Position numbers and translations under genes: made by a program
Notes under the pieces: generated by a model
Told to the model about the DNA's origin: nothing
The model's database searches: none
The model's input: only the letters and a program-made list of their open reading frames with translations
Assembly: GCA_023014335.1 (NCBI GenBank)
Contig: JAECYW010000005.1
Coordinates: forward strand, 2,170,001 to 2,234,000
From: Galerina marginata
Lineage: Eukaryota; Basidiomycota; Agaricomycetes; Agaricales; Galerinaceae
Length of the DNA: 64,000 nucleotides
Direction of reading: 5' to 3'
Shown: in pieces, positions 1-11,461 of the stretch
Layout of the letters: each line of letters starts with the position of its first letter
How positions within the stretch are numbered: position 1 is the first letter of the stretch

Positions 1-2419
1 AAGGTCATTGAGACGATCCAAAGGAGAAAAATTAAGAGAACAACCCCACTGATGCATATCATAGCGATTGTCAAAACATCGTGTGAGCCAAGGCACATTA
101 GAGAGAATGCAAATAAGAAAGATGCCATTCTAAGTATTTCCAAGTCAAGGTTAGCAATGTTTCAAAGTTTCCCGCTAATAATAAATTACTCACCCCCACA
201 TTAGCAAGGCATAAGGTAAGCTGTACATAAGAGCAAGAGTTTCCAGACCCAAAACAGAAGCACTCCTATATGCAAGGAATGAACGCTACAAATGAAAACC
301 CGTCAATCTTCCTTATGCGGAGCAAGCAACCAATTCACTTACATTCAAGGCTGTCTTATGCTGCCGAACCAGAAGTAAGCCAAGAACAATTGCCCCAATG
401 CTGGTCATTATCGAGAAGTAGCTGGCTCTTTGCATTGCCGAGCGGCCATGAAAAGGAGCAGAATTGTCAACACTCTGAATTGCAAGGAATGCAACATTTG
501 CATTTAGAAGCACTGTTGCCTAAGGCAGATCACATTCAAATCACTTTCAAGTGAGTCAAACAAAGATGGGCTTACATATAGTGTGAATTCTTTCCATTCC
601 CCAGTCAGCTCATCTAACAAGCCTATCCAGTCATGCTTCCTCACAAGAGAGTCAACAGAAATTTCCTTCAATTTGCGAAGGTGGACTTCTGGGGCATATA
701 ACAGAAGCGGTGATAAAGTTTTGATCAACAGTGTTCTGGGTCTTTCTGGATGGATGGATTGGTCTATGTTTAGTCGGGCGCCGTGTTCTCCATGTAGGTG
801 AAGCAGTCTTTCATGGTCTAATGCCCTTAATCAGGACTTATACTTTGGTCAAGAGGCCGGAAGTGGCTCACAGAAGTTATGCAGAAAACGGTCTGTGGCG
901 AATAATTAATCAGCTACTTGTTATTCAGAGCAGATAGAAAAAATCACCAACATATGACGGTTGCAGATCCCGGACCTTGTGAATCCGTACGGGCTGATAA
1001 ACTGTGCTTCAGCTTTTCTGGCTCTCAGGTGTACGTTACAATTTTGTAGACCTACAATCCACGGCATCCACCAATGCAAGCATCTTTTCCAATGTCTCGA
1101 GATTGTATGCTGCAGTGTTCCAGGGCGAGGTTATGGAATCTAATGACTCTTCATCAATTATCAGCCTTTGTAAATTTTGTAGTGGCGGACCTCCGACTGC
1201 ATGAATCAGTATATCTCTTAGCTCTAAAATAGCACCCCTTTCCAAAGGTCGTACATCAGGAAAATACTCGTTGTGCAGCCAGTATAATGACTTCAGTTCG
1301 TGCCCTATTATATGCGACAGGTTTCAAGACCAGGTGAGCAATCCGTTCGATACATGATTTTTGCGGCTAAACTCACTAATGAGCGTCCGCGTGTAATTGA
1401 CGCGAATAGCATCCAAAAACGTCATGGCATCAAACTCATCGAGCCAAAAGAGACATTGGTGTGTGTGGTCCACGAAATAATATCCACATCGTCCCGTCTG
1501 TCTAAATTCCAGGACGAGGCAAATATTCAAAGGCAATTCATCTTTCAGGTCGTATTTTTCGATGTACTCCATGATACCCTGGATATAATTCTCCAGGCGT
1601 CCCCTGGAAGATCTGTCGTAGACATAGACGTCGGTGAGTACCGGTATTTCCTGTTATAAATTTAAGAGATAATCATAAAGGGAAACTCCAGCCTCATACC
1701 CATGAAGTACTGTGGAAGTATAAACCTCCGTCTGGGTGGGTATGGGTCGTCCATTTACCCTGAGGGTCTGGCCTGAATAAAGAATGAATTTTTGTGAACC
1801 TTAAAAGAATCGGATGTTTACCGATAACTTCGAACTTATGAACGTACCTTAAGAAGTCGACTTCAATTGGGTCAATTGTGAACTCTTCCCAAAAGTATTT
1901 ATCGCTAAGAAAGGAAAGATCGGACCAGTTCATTGCCCAAATATTCCTCACGCACGTTTTTATATTCCTCTCGTATCTTTGGTATTCATAGGATGTAACC
2001 GCTACAAGCATTTCAACTTCGTCAGAGACACCAGGTCGTGGTCCGTTCCTTTGTTCGAGACCCGAGTTAGCCGTAGACCTAGAAAAAGACTGCGACCTCC
2101 TTGACAGAACGATGGATTTTTCCAAGCTTTCCGGGTCGGAATCGTCCGCATGAATTGTGCTGCTGCCGCTGCTTCCAGAGCGCCTTGGGATTGGGACTGA
2201 TGAATCGGTGTATAATGGCAATATCGGTTTTCTCGGGAAGGATAATCTGGAAGGCTCTTGCTCATCCGTGTTTTTCCCAGGTTCATTTCCGAACCCATCC
2301 TGGTTGAGACCATCTTCGATGGAAGGCTGAAGGCTCGAGGAGCTAAAGGCTCTGCAATACGAGGATATTAAGAGCACCATAGCTTGGTAGGAAATTGGCA
2401 TGTAAAGTTCACCAGACAT
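1..2419 (-). CDS. Agaricomycete WW-like domain protein with C-terminal membrane segments (3' end outside window)
   Basis: Unknown function; a recognisable mushroom-specific family. Reading from the start at 2419, a Ser/Arg-rich disordered N-terminus leads to a WW-like segment (KWTTHTHPDGGLYFHSTSW, near 1772-1700), then TDVYVYD, CGYYFVDHTHQCLFWLDEFD (near 1460) and HNEYFPDVRPLERGA (near 1270), which are hallmark blocks of the family. Further exons encode LLLYAPEVHLRKLKE (near 700) and VLLNANVAFLAIQSVD (near 490). The last visible exons, about 291-195 and before 143, encode hydrophobic membrane segments (ETLALMYSLPYALLMWG, then a second one). I see introns at about 1849-1773, 1699-1650, 1389-1306, 1056-1002, a longer one before 840, and 576-521. 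The start is uncertain: an ATG at 2419 is used, and an in-frame Met lies 39 bases further on. The gene runs off position 1, so the terminus is missing. The likely location is a membrane, with the WW end in the cytosol (inference). Confidence 0.85.
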
Positions 2420-3706
2420 TATCAAGGCCTTGAAAGTGGGGAGGAAGGATGTTGTCAATAGCAATATTTTGAGACAAGGGGGTTAAAAGAGGATTGGATC
2501 AGTTAAGAGAGATGCTATGCAATGCAAATGAATAGTTGGGTCGGCAAAATGCTCATGGCACGTCAACCAAAGACGCCAAGTAACGTACTATATGCGGGCT
2601 ACACCACTGCAACACACCGGCCAATTGAGATGCCCACGGGACTGGACGATTACAATCTCACAGAATGACCACGAGGCAGTGAGATTAACACCAAATAGGG
2701 GGCATAAATGGTATGGACTGTTAACTTGACCCATCGAGCACAGCACTGCCGTCCATTGAACCCTCGCTGCAAGCAAACAGGTTCAGTTGTCATTTGACTG
2801 TAATTCCGAATGCAACTCACCCGAAACCTTCGAATTGGATTTGTATGCCCTCGTCTACTATGTCATTGTTAATGCTTGGACGCTGAATCCTTAGCCTCAG
2901 AAGTGAGGGGTAAGTGGCAAGGATTTGAGTGAAGCAATGAATAACAAGTGGCGTGGAAAATATCTAAAATTAAGTATAGCATGCCGCCACCTAGCCGGCT
3001 TTCCAGCTATCGCACAGCCAACGTCAGGTTTTGACCATTAACTTCGCCAGGTTATTAATTAAGCCACGCAACTTCACCAATGGTTGCCACACGTCTTTCG
3101 AAGCGTCAGGGAGTTGCATGGCGCGTTGGTACGTGGTCCATTGGTTGTTGGTGACCGGTGACGCGGGGACGCATGTCGACGAAGTGTCCACTCCAGATCA
3201 TCAATCGTTATTTTTGCCCGGAGGAGGTGTAATTCTAGAAGAAACAAAACCGCGATCGATTACTATAAGGGTTGAAAGTGTAAGATGGCGTGGATGATGG
3301 GCGCCTATTGCTCCAAGGAGAGATTAGCGCCCAGGAATCAAATTCAAGTTTTGGGCAGCACCAGGTATACAAACAGCCGATATAAACCGAAGGTAAGACG
3401 CGCGCTTAGGTTAGCCACGGCCTGTAACATGGGCGCTTAGGTCCAAGCGGGAAGTTAGTGCCAAGTGTTTACGGCCCCTCGATGTGAAGCAAGCACGCGC
3501 CTAGATCTGCCGTTGACGACGGAGCGCAGGTCATCACATAAGATTGATTCTTCTGGACGATAAAATACAGAGCTCGGGCACAGGTACACTTTCACGATAG
3601 GAGACAATTCACAGCGGATATCAAATAGCCACAATCGAAGAAAAAAGGGGTTGGAAGCCCAAAAATGCAGGAAACGAGAGATGGCGGGACAGAAGAAAAG
3701 TCCAGA
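2420..3706. other. gene-free stretch
   Basis: No ORF here looks coding. Around 3300-3500 the motif GCGC(C/T)(C/T)AG recurs several times (gcgcctattg, gcgcccagg, gcgcttagg twice, gcgcctag). That may be chance in a GC-richer patch or a degenerate repeat. The stretch separates the 5' end of the WW-like gene from the 3' end of the small unknown gene. Confidence 0.4.
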
Positions 3707-4406
3707 TCAGAATGGTGTTCCAGTAAGCGCGGCCAACGCAGTTTTCATCTTGCGTACAAATTCTCCGAGGCGCTCCCGAGTTTGCTCTATAATCAAAAGC
3801 AAAGACAATCCTAGGATGTAAGCCAAATACGCCATATGCATGGACGAAGGGGCATATATGAAGGGTTTAAAACAGAATAAGGCATACCAACAATTCTGAG
3901 ACGGAAAAAAGAGGAAGAGGTGGAAGGTGCGGGTGAACACATGCCTTGTTCTCTCTCCGTAGCCATGATATGGCTTATCTGGTCTTCGAGTTTTTGGGTT
4001 TCGAGGGCCGCTTCGTGTTTGGGCCGAGCCGCTGCCCAAGCGTGTGTTTCAAGGATGGCCTTGAGGAGCATTCCACCCAATTCTAAACTCGGTTAGTCTC
4101 ACTTCACGAAAATGTGTGCATATATGCGTCCATCATGATCCTTCGCTGAGACTCACCTTCCTCGAACTTCGCGTCTCTAGCTGCCTCGTTGTCGAACGGC
4201 TGACACACGAGAGTTTGTGCATCAAACGGCGGAAACTGATCTGATATGATGTCTGCCAGAGGCCGTTCTGCGCCTGGAGATTTCGCATTTTGCGCGTGCG
4301 TTGTTTGCGATTGATTCGCGGTCGCAGAACCAGTTTGAGCGGAAGCCGGGCTTGGAATTTGAGTCATAGGTGAGGACTGTATGTCAGATGAGCTGCTGTC
4401 CGCCAT
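3707..4406 (-). CDS. small hypothetical protein, about 163 residues
   Basis: Not recognised. Three exons are proposed: 4406-4157, 4082-3945 and 3810-3707, which sum to 492 bases with a stop. The N-terminal 60 residues are Ser/Gln/Ala-rich and probably disordered. They are followed by a charged helical stretch (FPPFDAQTLVCQPFD, then LGGMLLKAILETHAWAAARP, then LEDQISHIMATEREQ) and a C-terminal helix LSLLLIIEQTRERLGEF. The first intron has a clean GTGAGT donor. The second needs a GC donor (GCATGT) and is 134 bases. A GT alternative (GTGTTC) would instead end the protein with IWRIWLTS at about 3811. The charged helices and lack of a clear signal peptide suggest a coiled-coil soluble or membrane-adjacent protein, but no function is claimed. 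The start ATG at 4406 is the first in the open frame. Confidence 0.6.
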
Positions 4407-4644
4407 GGGTATAGGTATTTGGATAACAAAAGTCTGTTGCGTGCTATGTAGCTAGAGAAGACAAAGAGTGGAAGAGAGCGGGGCCTAGAGTTGGCTGCCT
4501 ATTTGTTCCAGCCAAACACGGATGACGGAGGCCCGGAAGCGGCTTTGCAATTGCGTCCGCGTGCGCCACAATTGATTTTAGCAGAACACGGAACAGTAAA
4601 TATGATAGTGACGCGCGGTGTCTTGTACGAAGCATATTTTTCCT

Positions 4645-5960
4645 TCAATAACCTCTGCGAACAACGACCGTCCTCACCGGTGGTTCCCAAGATTTTCCAA
4701 ACTGCCACTTCAAAACGTCCAATAACCCCAACACACCGGTCAATCGACATTTCTGTCGGTCCTTCCACCACTCCCACCGGGACCAGGAACTTCCGTCCAT
4801 CCAGGTCTTCCTCGTTTCTTCGCGTTCAGAAATTCCAGACAACCAAAATTGGTAATACCACCATTCCTTGCCGCAAGCTCCCAAGTATCCTTCGTCGAAG
4901 AGGGGGATGAGTCCAGCACGGGCCGGTGCAAGTGGGTCTCGATACCAGACAGTAATAAAACGGTTTGGAAAAAGAAGGACAAGGGCGTTTATAATATTTT
5001 GATCTTTGCCGACGAAGAGACCGAGTGAGAGGTAATAATCGTGATACGCGTAGAAGGTCTGTGACCACCATTCAACGGCCTTGGGAGAACCGCCAAAAAA
5101 CGAACCTAGGGCACTGGGTTAAGAGAAAAATCTACGACAAAGATTGTAATTTCCTCACCTTCGCTAACTTCGCTATCCACTGGTCCCATATCCTCTTTCC
5201 ATTTTTTAAACTTTGAGCCCGGTGCCCCGAATATTGGAAAGAATAGGAGATCCTCCACCTTCGTTCCTGTTAATTTGCTGCCTTTCTCCCAGATTTGATC
5301 CACCCTTCCTGGATCCGGCCACGCCTTGTACTTGTGCTCGTCGCGAAAGCTTCCGGCATCGCTCCAGAATGCGTAATCGTAAAATTCCCCCCTCTTTGCA
5401 AGCAATTTCAACGCAGCGTCTAGAAGAAATGGTTTGGCGTTCCACACGGCGTATAAATCTGGAGAATGGCGGAATTTTTCTCTGTCCTGATTATGCATCT
5501 CGGAGTATACCGTCTCCAGGCCATTCATTGGCGGCACATCAAACGGAGATGTGTACGAGGTGTCTATGGTTATCGAAAGGCCGAATCCTCGAGCTCTTTG
5601 GATGACGGGTGCGAAGTCGGGCGTGGTATAGAAGTAGACGTCCGTCGTAATTGGTCGGAGAAACTTAGAAACCCAAATTTCGTAGTCTTCGACGGAGTGT
5701 TTCGATTTAGCAAGGGGAAACATGGCGGATACGAGTAAGATGCGTGTTTTGTTTCGCCCGTCTAACGAAACTGCGGTGCCTTCGAGGCGCTCTTGGTCAA
5801 GGATATCTTCTAGAGAATTTCTGGTGGTTGGATTTGCCTCGAGTAAAGGATATACGATAGAGGAGACGAATAAAACTAAAAGCACAGCGGCTGTAATAAT
5901 TGAGCGCCGAACGCGTCGTGAAATGGAAGGCCATGCTTCAGGACGGGTTGCATGTCTCAT
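4645..5960 (-). CDS. HtrL/YibB-family protein, type II membrane, putative glycosyltransferase-like
   Basis: Two exons (5960-5159 and 5105-4645) joined by a 53-base GTGAGG...CTAG intron that splits the Gly of EGSFFGG. After a short basic N-terminus (about residues 1-18) there is one membrane anchor (AAVLLVLFVSSIVYPLL), consistent with a type II Golgi/ER protein. The lumenal part starts with ILLVSAMFPLAKSKHS and carries the family blocks YFYTTPDFAP, DLYAVWNAKPFLL, YDYAFWSDAGSFRD, FFGGSPKAVEWWSQTFY and GKDQNIINALVLLFPNRF, then CGKEWWYYQFWLS near the end. HtrL/YibB proteins sit in GT-A-like superfamilies in bacterial surface polysaccharide loci; fungal members are uncharacterised. The length of about 420 residues is normal for fungal copies. 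The reaction and substrate are unknown. The gene is divergent from the LIM gene (starts 725 bases apart). Confidence 0.85.
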
Positions 5961-6685
5961 GTCGCCGCACTGGGTGCCAGTTTCCTCAGTTCTCGTCTGT
6001 CGGTCGAAATTTGAAATACGTGGGGTCCAAAAAATACGAAATGAGTCGATAGTTGGTGGGGTTGACTAAACGTGGTGGATGTACAAGACACTGGGCAGTC
6101 TGTTGCTGCTTGCTGGCCTCGGCATGGCATTCTATTAATATTGACGTCATCAGTCGTCCTTACGAGACCTTAGTTATTAGTCATCATATTGTGGTTTTTC
6201 GGGAAACCCTACAATGGTGAATAGCACTGAAAGTTTCCTACCATCAGGCATTGTGCGGAACTGCAAATAATTGACATACGATGAAGGTAGAAAAGTCTTC
6301 AAAAAACAAATTTGAATCAAATGGACCGCCTGCGTCAAGGCTTCAAGCCCGCGTTTTTAAATTATCTGCAGAAAGTTGCGAATAATCCTACCTTCCTATT
6401 GCCAACACGGCAGAATGGTTTCCAAAGATCAAGGTAACATTCCAGGCTTTCTGGCTGCTTCGGGGTTTACATCTTCCCTTTTAAGGCAGCTCTGGGCAGA
6501 TGTGCATCACGTGATTGATCGATGATCGCGTTCGAAATACAATCTCCCCCGCGTGCCGAATCTTGTACTTGAACCACTTCCGCTCGGGAGCTGGGTCTTT
6601 GGGTAACTACAAGTCTCTCTGAATGCTGTAATGTATCCCATAGAACTGATACGTGCTTTCTTTTGCGTAGGACGAAGGATTGCGT
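5961..6685. promoter_or_regulatory. divergent intergenic region between HtrL-like and LIM genes
   Basis: No coding frame is supported. An AG acceptor-like site (tgcgtag) just before the LIM ATG at 6686 suggests a spliced 5' leader for the LIM gene. Confidence 0.35.
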
Positions 6686-9600
6686 ATGGCACATAATCAG
6701 GGATTTTATCAAGGCCAGGGGCAACCTGTTCAGCAGCAGCAGCAGTATTCGCCGGTGTTCCAACAGCCACAGAATATCTACCAGCAACTAGGCAAACCAC
6801 AACCACAGCCTCATTTGCAAAGGCACCCAACCTATACAGCCCAACAGGCCCAACAACAGCCTATTCAACCACAGGGCTTTCAGTTTGCACAACCGCAATA
6901 TGTGCAAGGGCCTCCACAGCCAATGCAAGCCCCGTATGCGCTGAGCCAGACCCCTTATGCCTCTCCACAGACACCATATCCACCGTCGCAAACACCGTAT
7001 ATCCCATCTCATACCCCATTCACATCGCAGACACCTTACCCTGCGTCTCAACCACAATATGCTCCTGCTCAAATACCATACCCACCCCAACCCACCCCTC
7101 AACAATATCCGATACAACAGCAGCAAGTTCAACCCGTTTACACTTCACATGCACCACCGCAGATATCCCGAGTACCAACGTCATCTTTTCCTAACCCGAC
7201 ACCATCCGCGGTACCGACGAGCTCATCCGGATCTTCTTGGAGGGCATCTATTCCGAGGCCGCCGCCAGTATCGCCCTCGGCTTCCCTTGCTCAGCAAGCG
7301 CAGGCCCAAGCACCGCCAATCCAAGTGCAGTCGACACCGCAAACACCGCAAACATCTGCTCGACGACCTCTTCCTCAGCCGTCGCCTGGGGCGAACGCAC
7401 AACCTCCTGCATTGCCGCCTGCAAATGCCCCACAACGAATTCCAACGCTATCTAGCGTCGGTTCAACATCATCGAGTACAGCTAGGCCCTTTCCAATACA
7501 ACCCATCCAAACCACTTTACCACAGTCGTCCAAGACACCTTCTCCAACACGAAGCAGACCATTGCCTACTCCCACAGAACCTAGCAAACGAGCTACTGTT
7601 GATCTCGGTAAACTACCGCATTCTGCCTCTGGTGCAGGTCCTTCATTCGGTTCTGCAAGCAATTCGACGTTCAATACTACGACAGCGTCTTCTTCAAATT
7701 GGCCTCCTCAGAAACGTGAACAAAGTCCTACACGGCCTCTTCCTTCTGTAGCGGACAGGAAGCAACGCGAAAGCTCTGGTCTCTCAAGAACGTCGAGTTA
7801 TGCCGTTAACTTGAATTCAGGCGTTGATTCGCCTGCTAAGAGAAGAGCAAGTCCTCCGCGATTCCAATCCCAGCCAAACTCAACCTCAAACAGCCCCGTC
7901 AAAGAGAGCTCTCCAGTTACTTCATGGAATAGCAACAACCCTGCTACTGGGGCAATCAACTCAACGGCGTCCTCGAGTGCCAAATTCATCAATTCAAATT
8001 CCTCGGTGAATAATTCGACGACAGATAATCCTTCGTCGTCCACGACTGCCCCTCCGAAGAAGTTTGTACCAATGTGGAAACGCACCATTCCTGAAATGCC
8101 AGCACCTGCGTGGGGCTATGCAGCAGGGATGGTCTCGGAACCTCATCCCAAACCTAAACCACAACCTGCGCCAGCTACTACTCAGTCTACTGCCTCTACT
8201 CCTTCCACGAAAGGAAACGGAAAGCTGAAGAAGTTATCTGGCGCTCCTTCTCAGTCGCTTGCAGCTGCTTCTATTCCGGCTTCTCCAACAAAATCCGGTT
8301 CTCAGTACCAGCCAGAGCAGCAGCACAGCAATATCTTAAATTCGGAATATCCACGATCTAGTGCTATCCAACAGAGATACCTACCGAACCAGCAGCAGTC
8401 AGCGCAATATACACAGGGTAAATCTCCCAATAACCACGCTGTTCGAGGATACGCTTTTAAACCCCAGCACGAAGAGGGCGACGACGATGAAGAGGAGGAG
8501 GAAGAGGAAACGGAGGATGATGGAGAGGAGGAGGAGGAGGAAACGGAAGAATCAGAGGAGGACCAATCTGACCATCGTTATGTCGTCCACACTCGACACC
8601 ATGGGAAAAGTCAGAACGGCATTCGCGCTCGAGAACAGCCAAGGGGAAAATACGAATACGAAGACACTCCAAAGAAGAAGGTTTTGCGACCTAAGGTTGC
8701 AGTGGACCCATATGCCGGATATACCGAGGCAAGCCCTTCTAGCAAGGCACGAAGGGAGAGGCAAGAGACATACCCTGTGGTCAGGGAATCTCCGACCAAG
8801 ATTACCTTACGGCCCAAAGTTAGAACGAGCATGACGGAGGATGACGAACGCACTCCGAAGAAGATTATTCGCCATGCGCGGTCAAAAAGTGCGTTTGAAG
8901 AAAGGGAGGTTGTGAGCCACAGACGTGACCCTGGCGAGAGGGACCGACCAAGACCTGGCTCAGCATTTGCTGGTCCTGTTGCTCGGAGGAGGAGGGATTA
9001 TGAATTTGAGGAAGATGCAGCCAGGTTGGCTTATGAGGACTCGGAGGAGGACGATGAAGAAGAGAGCGAGATAGAGTGGAAGAAGACTCCGATGAAGAAA
9101 GCCATTAGTCGGGAAGTGGACCGCCGGCAAGGTTCTGGGCCACAGTATGGTATTCGCGATCTACCTACAAATCGACGTTCTGAATCCGGATCTGGAGGCG
9201 GGGCCCGATATAGCGACGATTATGAGGAAGAGGAGGAAGACAACCGATATGGTCGACCCGCTGGGCGAGATCGTGGATATCGTGATACCCAGGAAAGAGA
9301 TTGGGGAAGGGATCCAGAGCCAGAACGTGGTTACCGTGGCACAGGTGCAGGATTGCCCCAGCCTCCGGCCATGGCTCGAGAGCCAGGAGGAGGCGCGGAG
9401 AGGAAGGTACGAGGAGGACCGAGGCTGAAGAGCGCTCCGCTCAAGTTTGACGACTACGAAGAGGAACAGGAACACCGCAAGCAGGATCAGAATCAAGGCC
9501 GCGAAAGTTTGCATATGAAGTTCTCCGCCATGAACGTGAACGGGAATGGAAGCCGAAGCGATAGTCGTGGTTCATCGAGTTCTGGGGTTTGGCCTGCAGA

Positions 9601-11461
9601 TTTACCCCGCCTACCAAGGACCCCTGGCTCAGCGACGACTCCTGGGTCTGTGACCAACGATGGAAATGGATATTTCGACGCTAAGCCTCAACCTATTGGA
9701 ATGTCGGGATCTGGTTTTGGTGGCAGACAAGGTCAAGGACAGGACAACATGAACCGGAATAAAGGCATACAAAATCGCAGAACTAATCTAGACCTGGACG
9801 ATCCCCCGCCACGAGCTACTGTTATTCGAACACCCTCTCCTGGACCTTCAGGTTATACATTAAAACGAGAGCTACCTCAACCGCAAGGCCGCCCACAAAG
9901 TCAGGTTCAACCCCCATCTGCCCATAGGTCCTCAGATCTTAATCGCCGTCAATCGTTGTATTCAGCCCCATCGGCTCCTATACACGGCGACGGCGATTTG
10001 GCCAGTCAAAGGAGGCCGCAAAGCCAGATCTACGGACAAATGCAACCTTCCTTCAATGATAGGCAGCCTGCCCAACGGCAGCAGCAGCAACGCGGATCAC
10101 ACCTGGCTCAATACTCTAACCACCTTAGTCAAGCATCCAACAATTCGCGCCATCAGCCACAGACTCCTGCTCCACCACCTACCGTGGGTATTGAATCTCC
10201 TCACCCGGTTGGGGGCAGAGATAAACTAGCGGATATCCCTAAGCTAGAGGAGGATAGTAACCACGGAAGCGATACTGAGGGCCGCGGCATACCCAGGATA
10301 CGTGTCGATGCTTCGCCTACTTCCAGCGCACCACGGATACAGGTCGATTCTGCTCAGCCATCTATTCCGATGATAAATGTGAACTCTTCGCCCCACATGG
10401 GAAATGTGCCCATGATTAACGTGGAGATGGATTCGACACGAAACGATGGCCCGAAAATACAGATTTATGAAGTACCAGGCATTAGCGTTTCTGGACCTGG
10501 TTTTGACGACCATCAAGATGGTCCGAGCATCAATATTTCAGGTCCTGATGACCACAATGGCCACCGCCACGGGCAGCGTCAGCCGCAGCGGCCTCCATCG
10601 CAGTCTCATTCGCAACCTCGGCAGGACTTTGGCGGGCAACCTCGCACCGGAGGTCTTATATGTGGCGGATGTAATGGTCCAATTATCGGCCGTATCGTGA
10701 GCGCTATGGGTTCAAGATGGCATCCAGCATGTTTCAAGTGCACCGTCTGTAGCGAACTACTGGAGCACGTAAGTTCCTATGAACATGAAGGACGGCCGTA
10801 CTGTCATCTGGATTATCATGAGGCAAGTTTTTACAATATTTCCTATTGATGCCCATTCTTATCGGCCTCGTTCGATATCGTAACAGAACTTTGCGCCTAG
10901 GTGCTATACCTGCGAGACGGCCATTATTGAGGAACAGTTCATTAGCTTGGATGACCCAGCCCTTGGAAAGAGGGCATATCACACCCAGCATTTCTTCTGT
11001 GCTGAGTGCGGAGACCCGTTCCTTTCTCCCTCCGGCTCCCTTCCCACGGATTCCAAAGGCTAGTTTGCTTCCTTTTGCCATTACCTTTGATAAACTCATA
11101 TAACTCTTATAGGGGAGCTTGCATTGAGCGGCGATGGAGAATTTGAGGGATTTACTGTATACAAAGGACACCCGTACTGTGAAGCGTGCCACGTTCGACT
11201 AAGGCTTCCAAAGTGCAAGCGTTGCAAGAGATCTATTCGGGATAATGACGAGGCGGTCGAGGCACTGGGTGGAAAATGGTGCTGGGGCTGCTTCGTGTGC
11301 GCAGTGAGTCTGGTTCACGTAAAATTTGGTAATCCCATTCTCATATCCCATGTCCATTCCAGAGCTGCGAAAAACCATTTGAAGATCCTTCTTTCTTCCA
11401 ACGCGGCGAGCAGCCATTCTGCGAGCACTGTTTTAGCATCATGTTGAGGAACGAGATATAA
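6686..11461 (+). CDS. large LIM-domain protein (paxillin-like), about 1532 residues
   Basis: Exons 6686-10822, 10887-11058, 11113-11303 and 11363-11461 sum to 4599 bases. Residues 1-1310 are low complexity: Gln/Pro-rich with a run of SQTPY-type repeats (about residues 80-130), Ser/Pro-rich, then an acidic Glu/Asp block near residue 600 and Arg/Glu-rich tracts. Before the LIM region lie short repeats of P-x-I-x-V-(D/N) type (PRIRVD, PRIQVD, PMINVN, PMINVE). Three LIM zinc-finger modules close the protein: CGGCNGPIIG...WHPACFKCTVC, CYTCETAII...HFFCAECGDPF, and KCKRCKRSI...CFVCASCEKPF ending CEHCFSIMLRNEI. Fungal LIM proteins of this layout act at polarised growth sites, septa or Rho signalling; paxillin-like is an inference from the C-terminal LIM array. 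Introns 1 and 2 have GC donors (GCAAGT and GCTAGT); intron 3 is GT-AG. The ATG at 6686 is used because the frame upstream has only a TTG. Confidence 0.88.

Noticed and set aside
2419..2464. Upstream extension of the WW-like gene start
   Set aside because: The frame upstream opens only with TTG at 2464; no ATG.
6957..7751. 264-codon plus-strand ORF inside the LIM gene
   Set aside because: It is an overlapping frame of the Gln/Pro-rich repeats; composition (His/Arg-rich) is a shadow and the LIM frame is longer with real domains.
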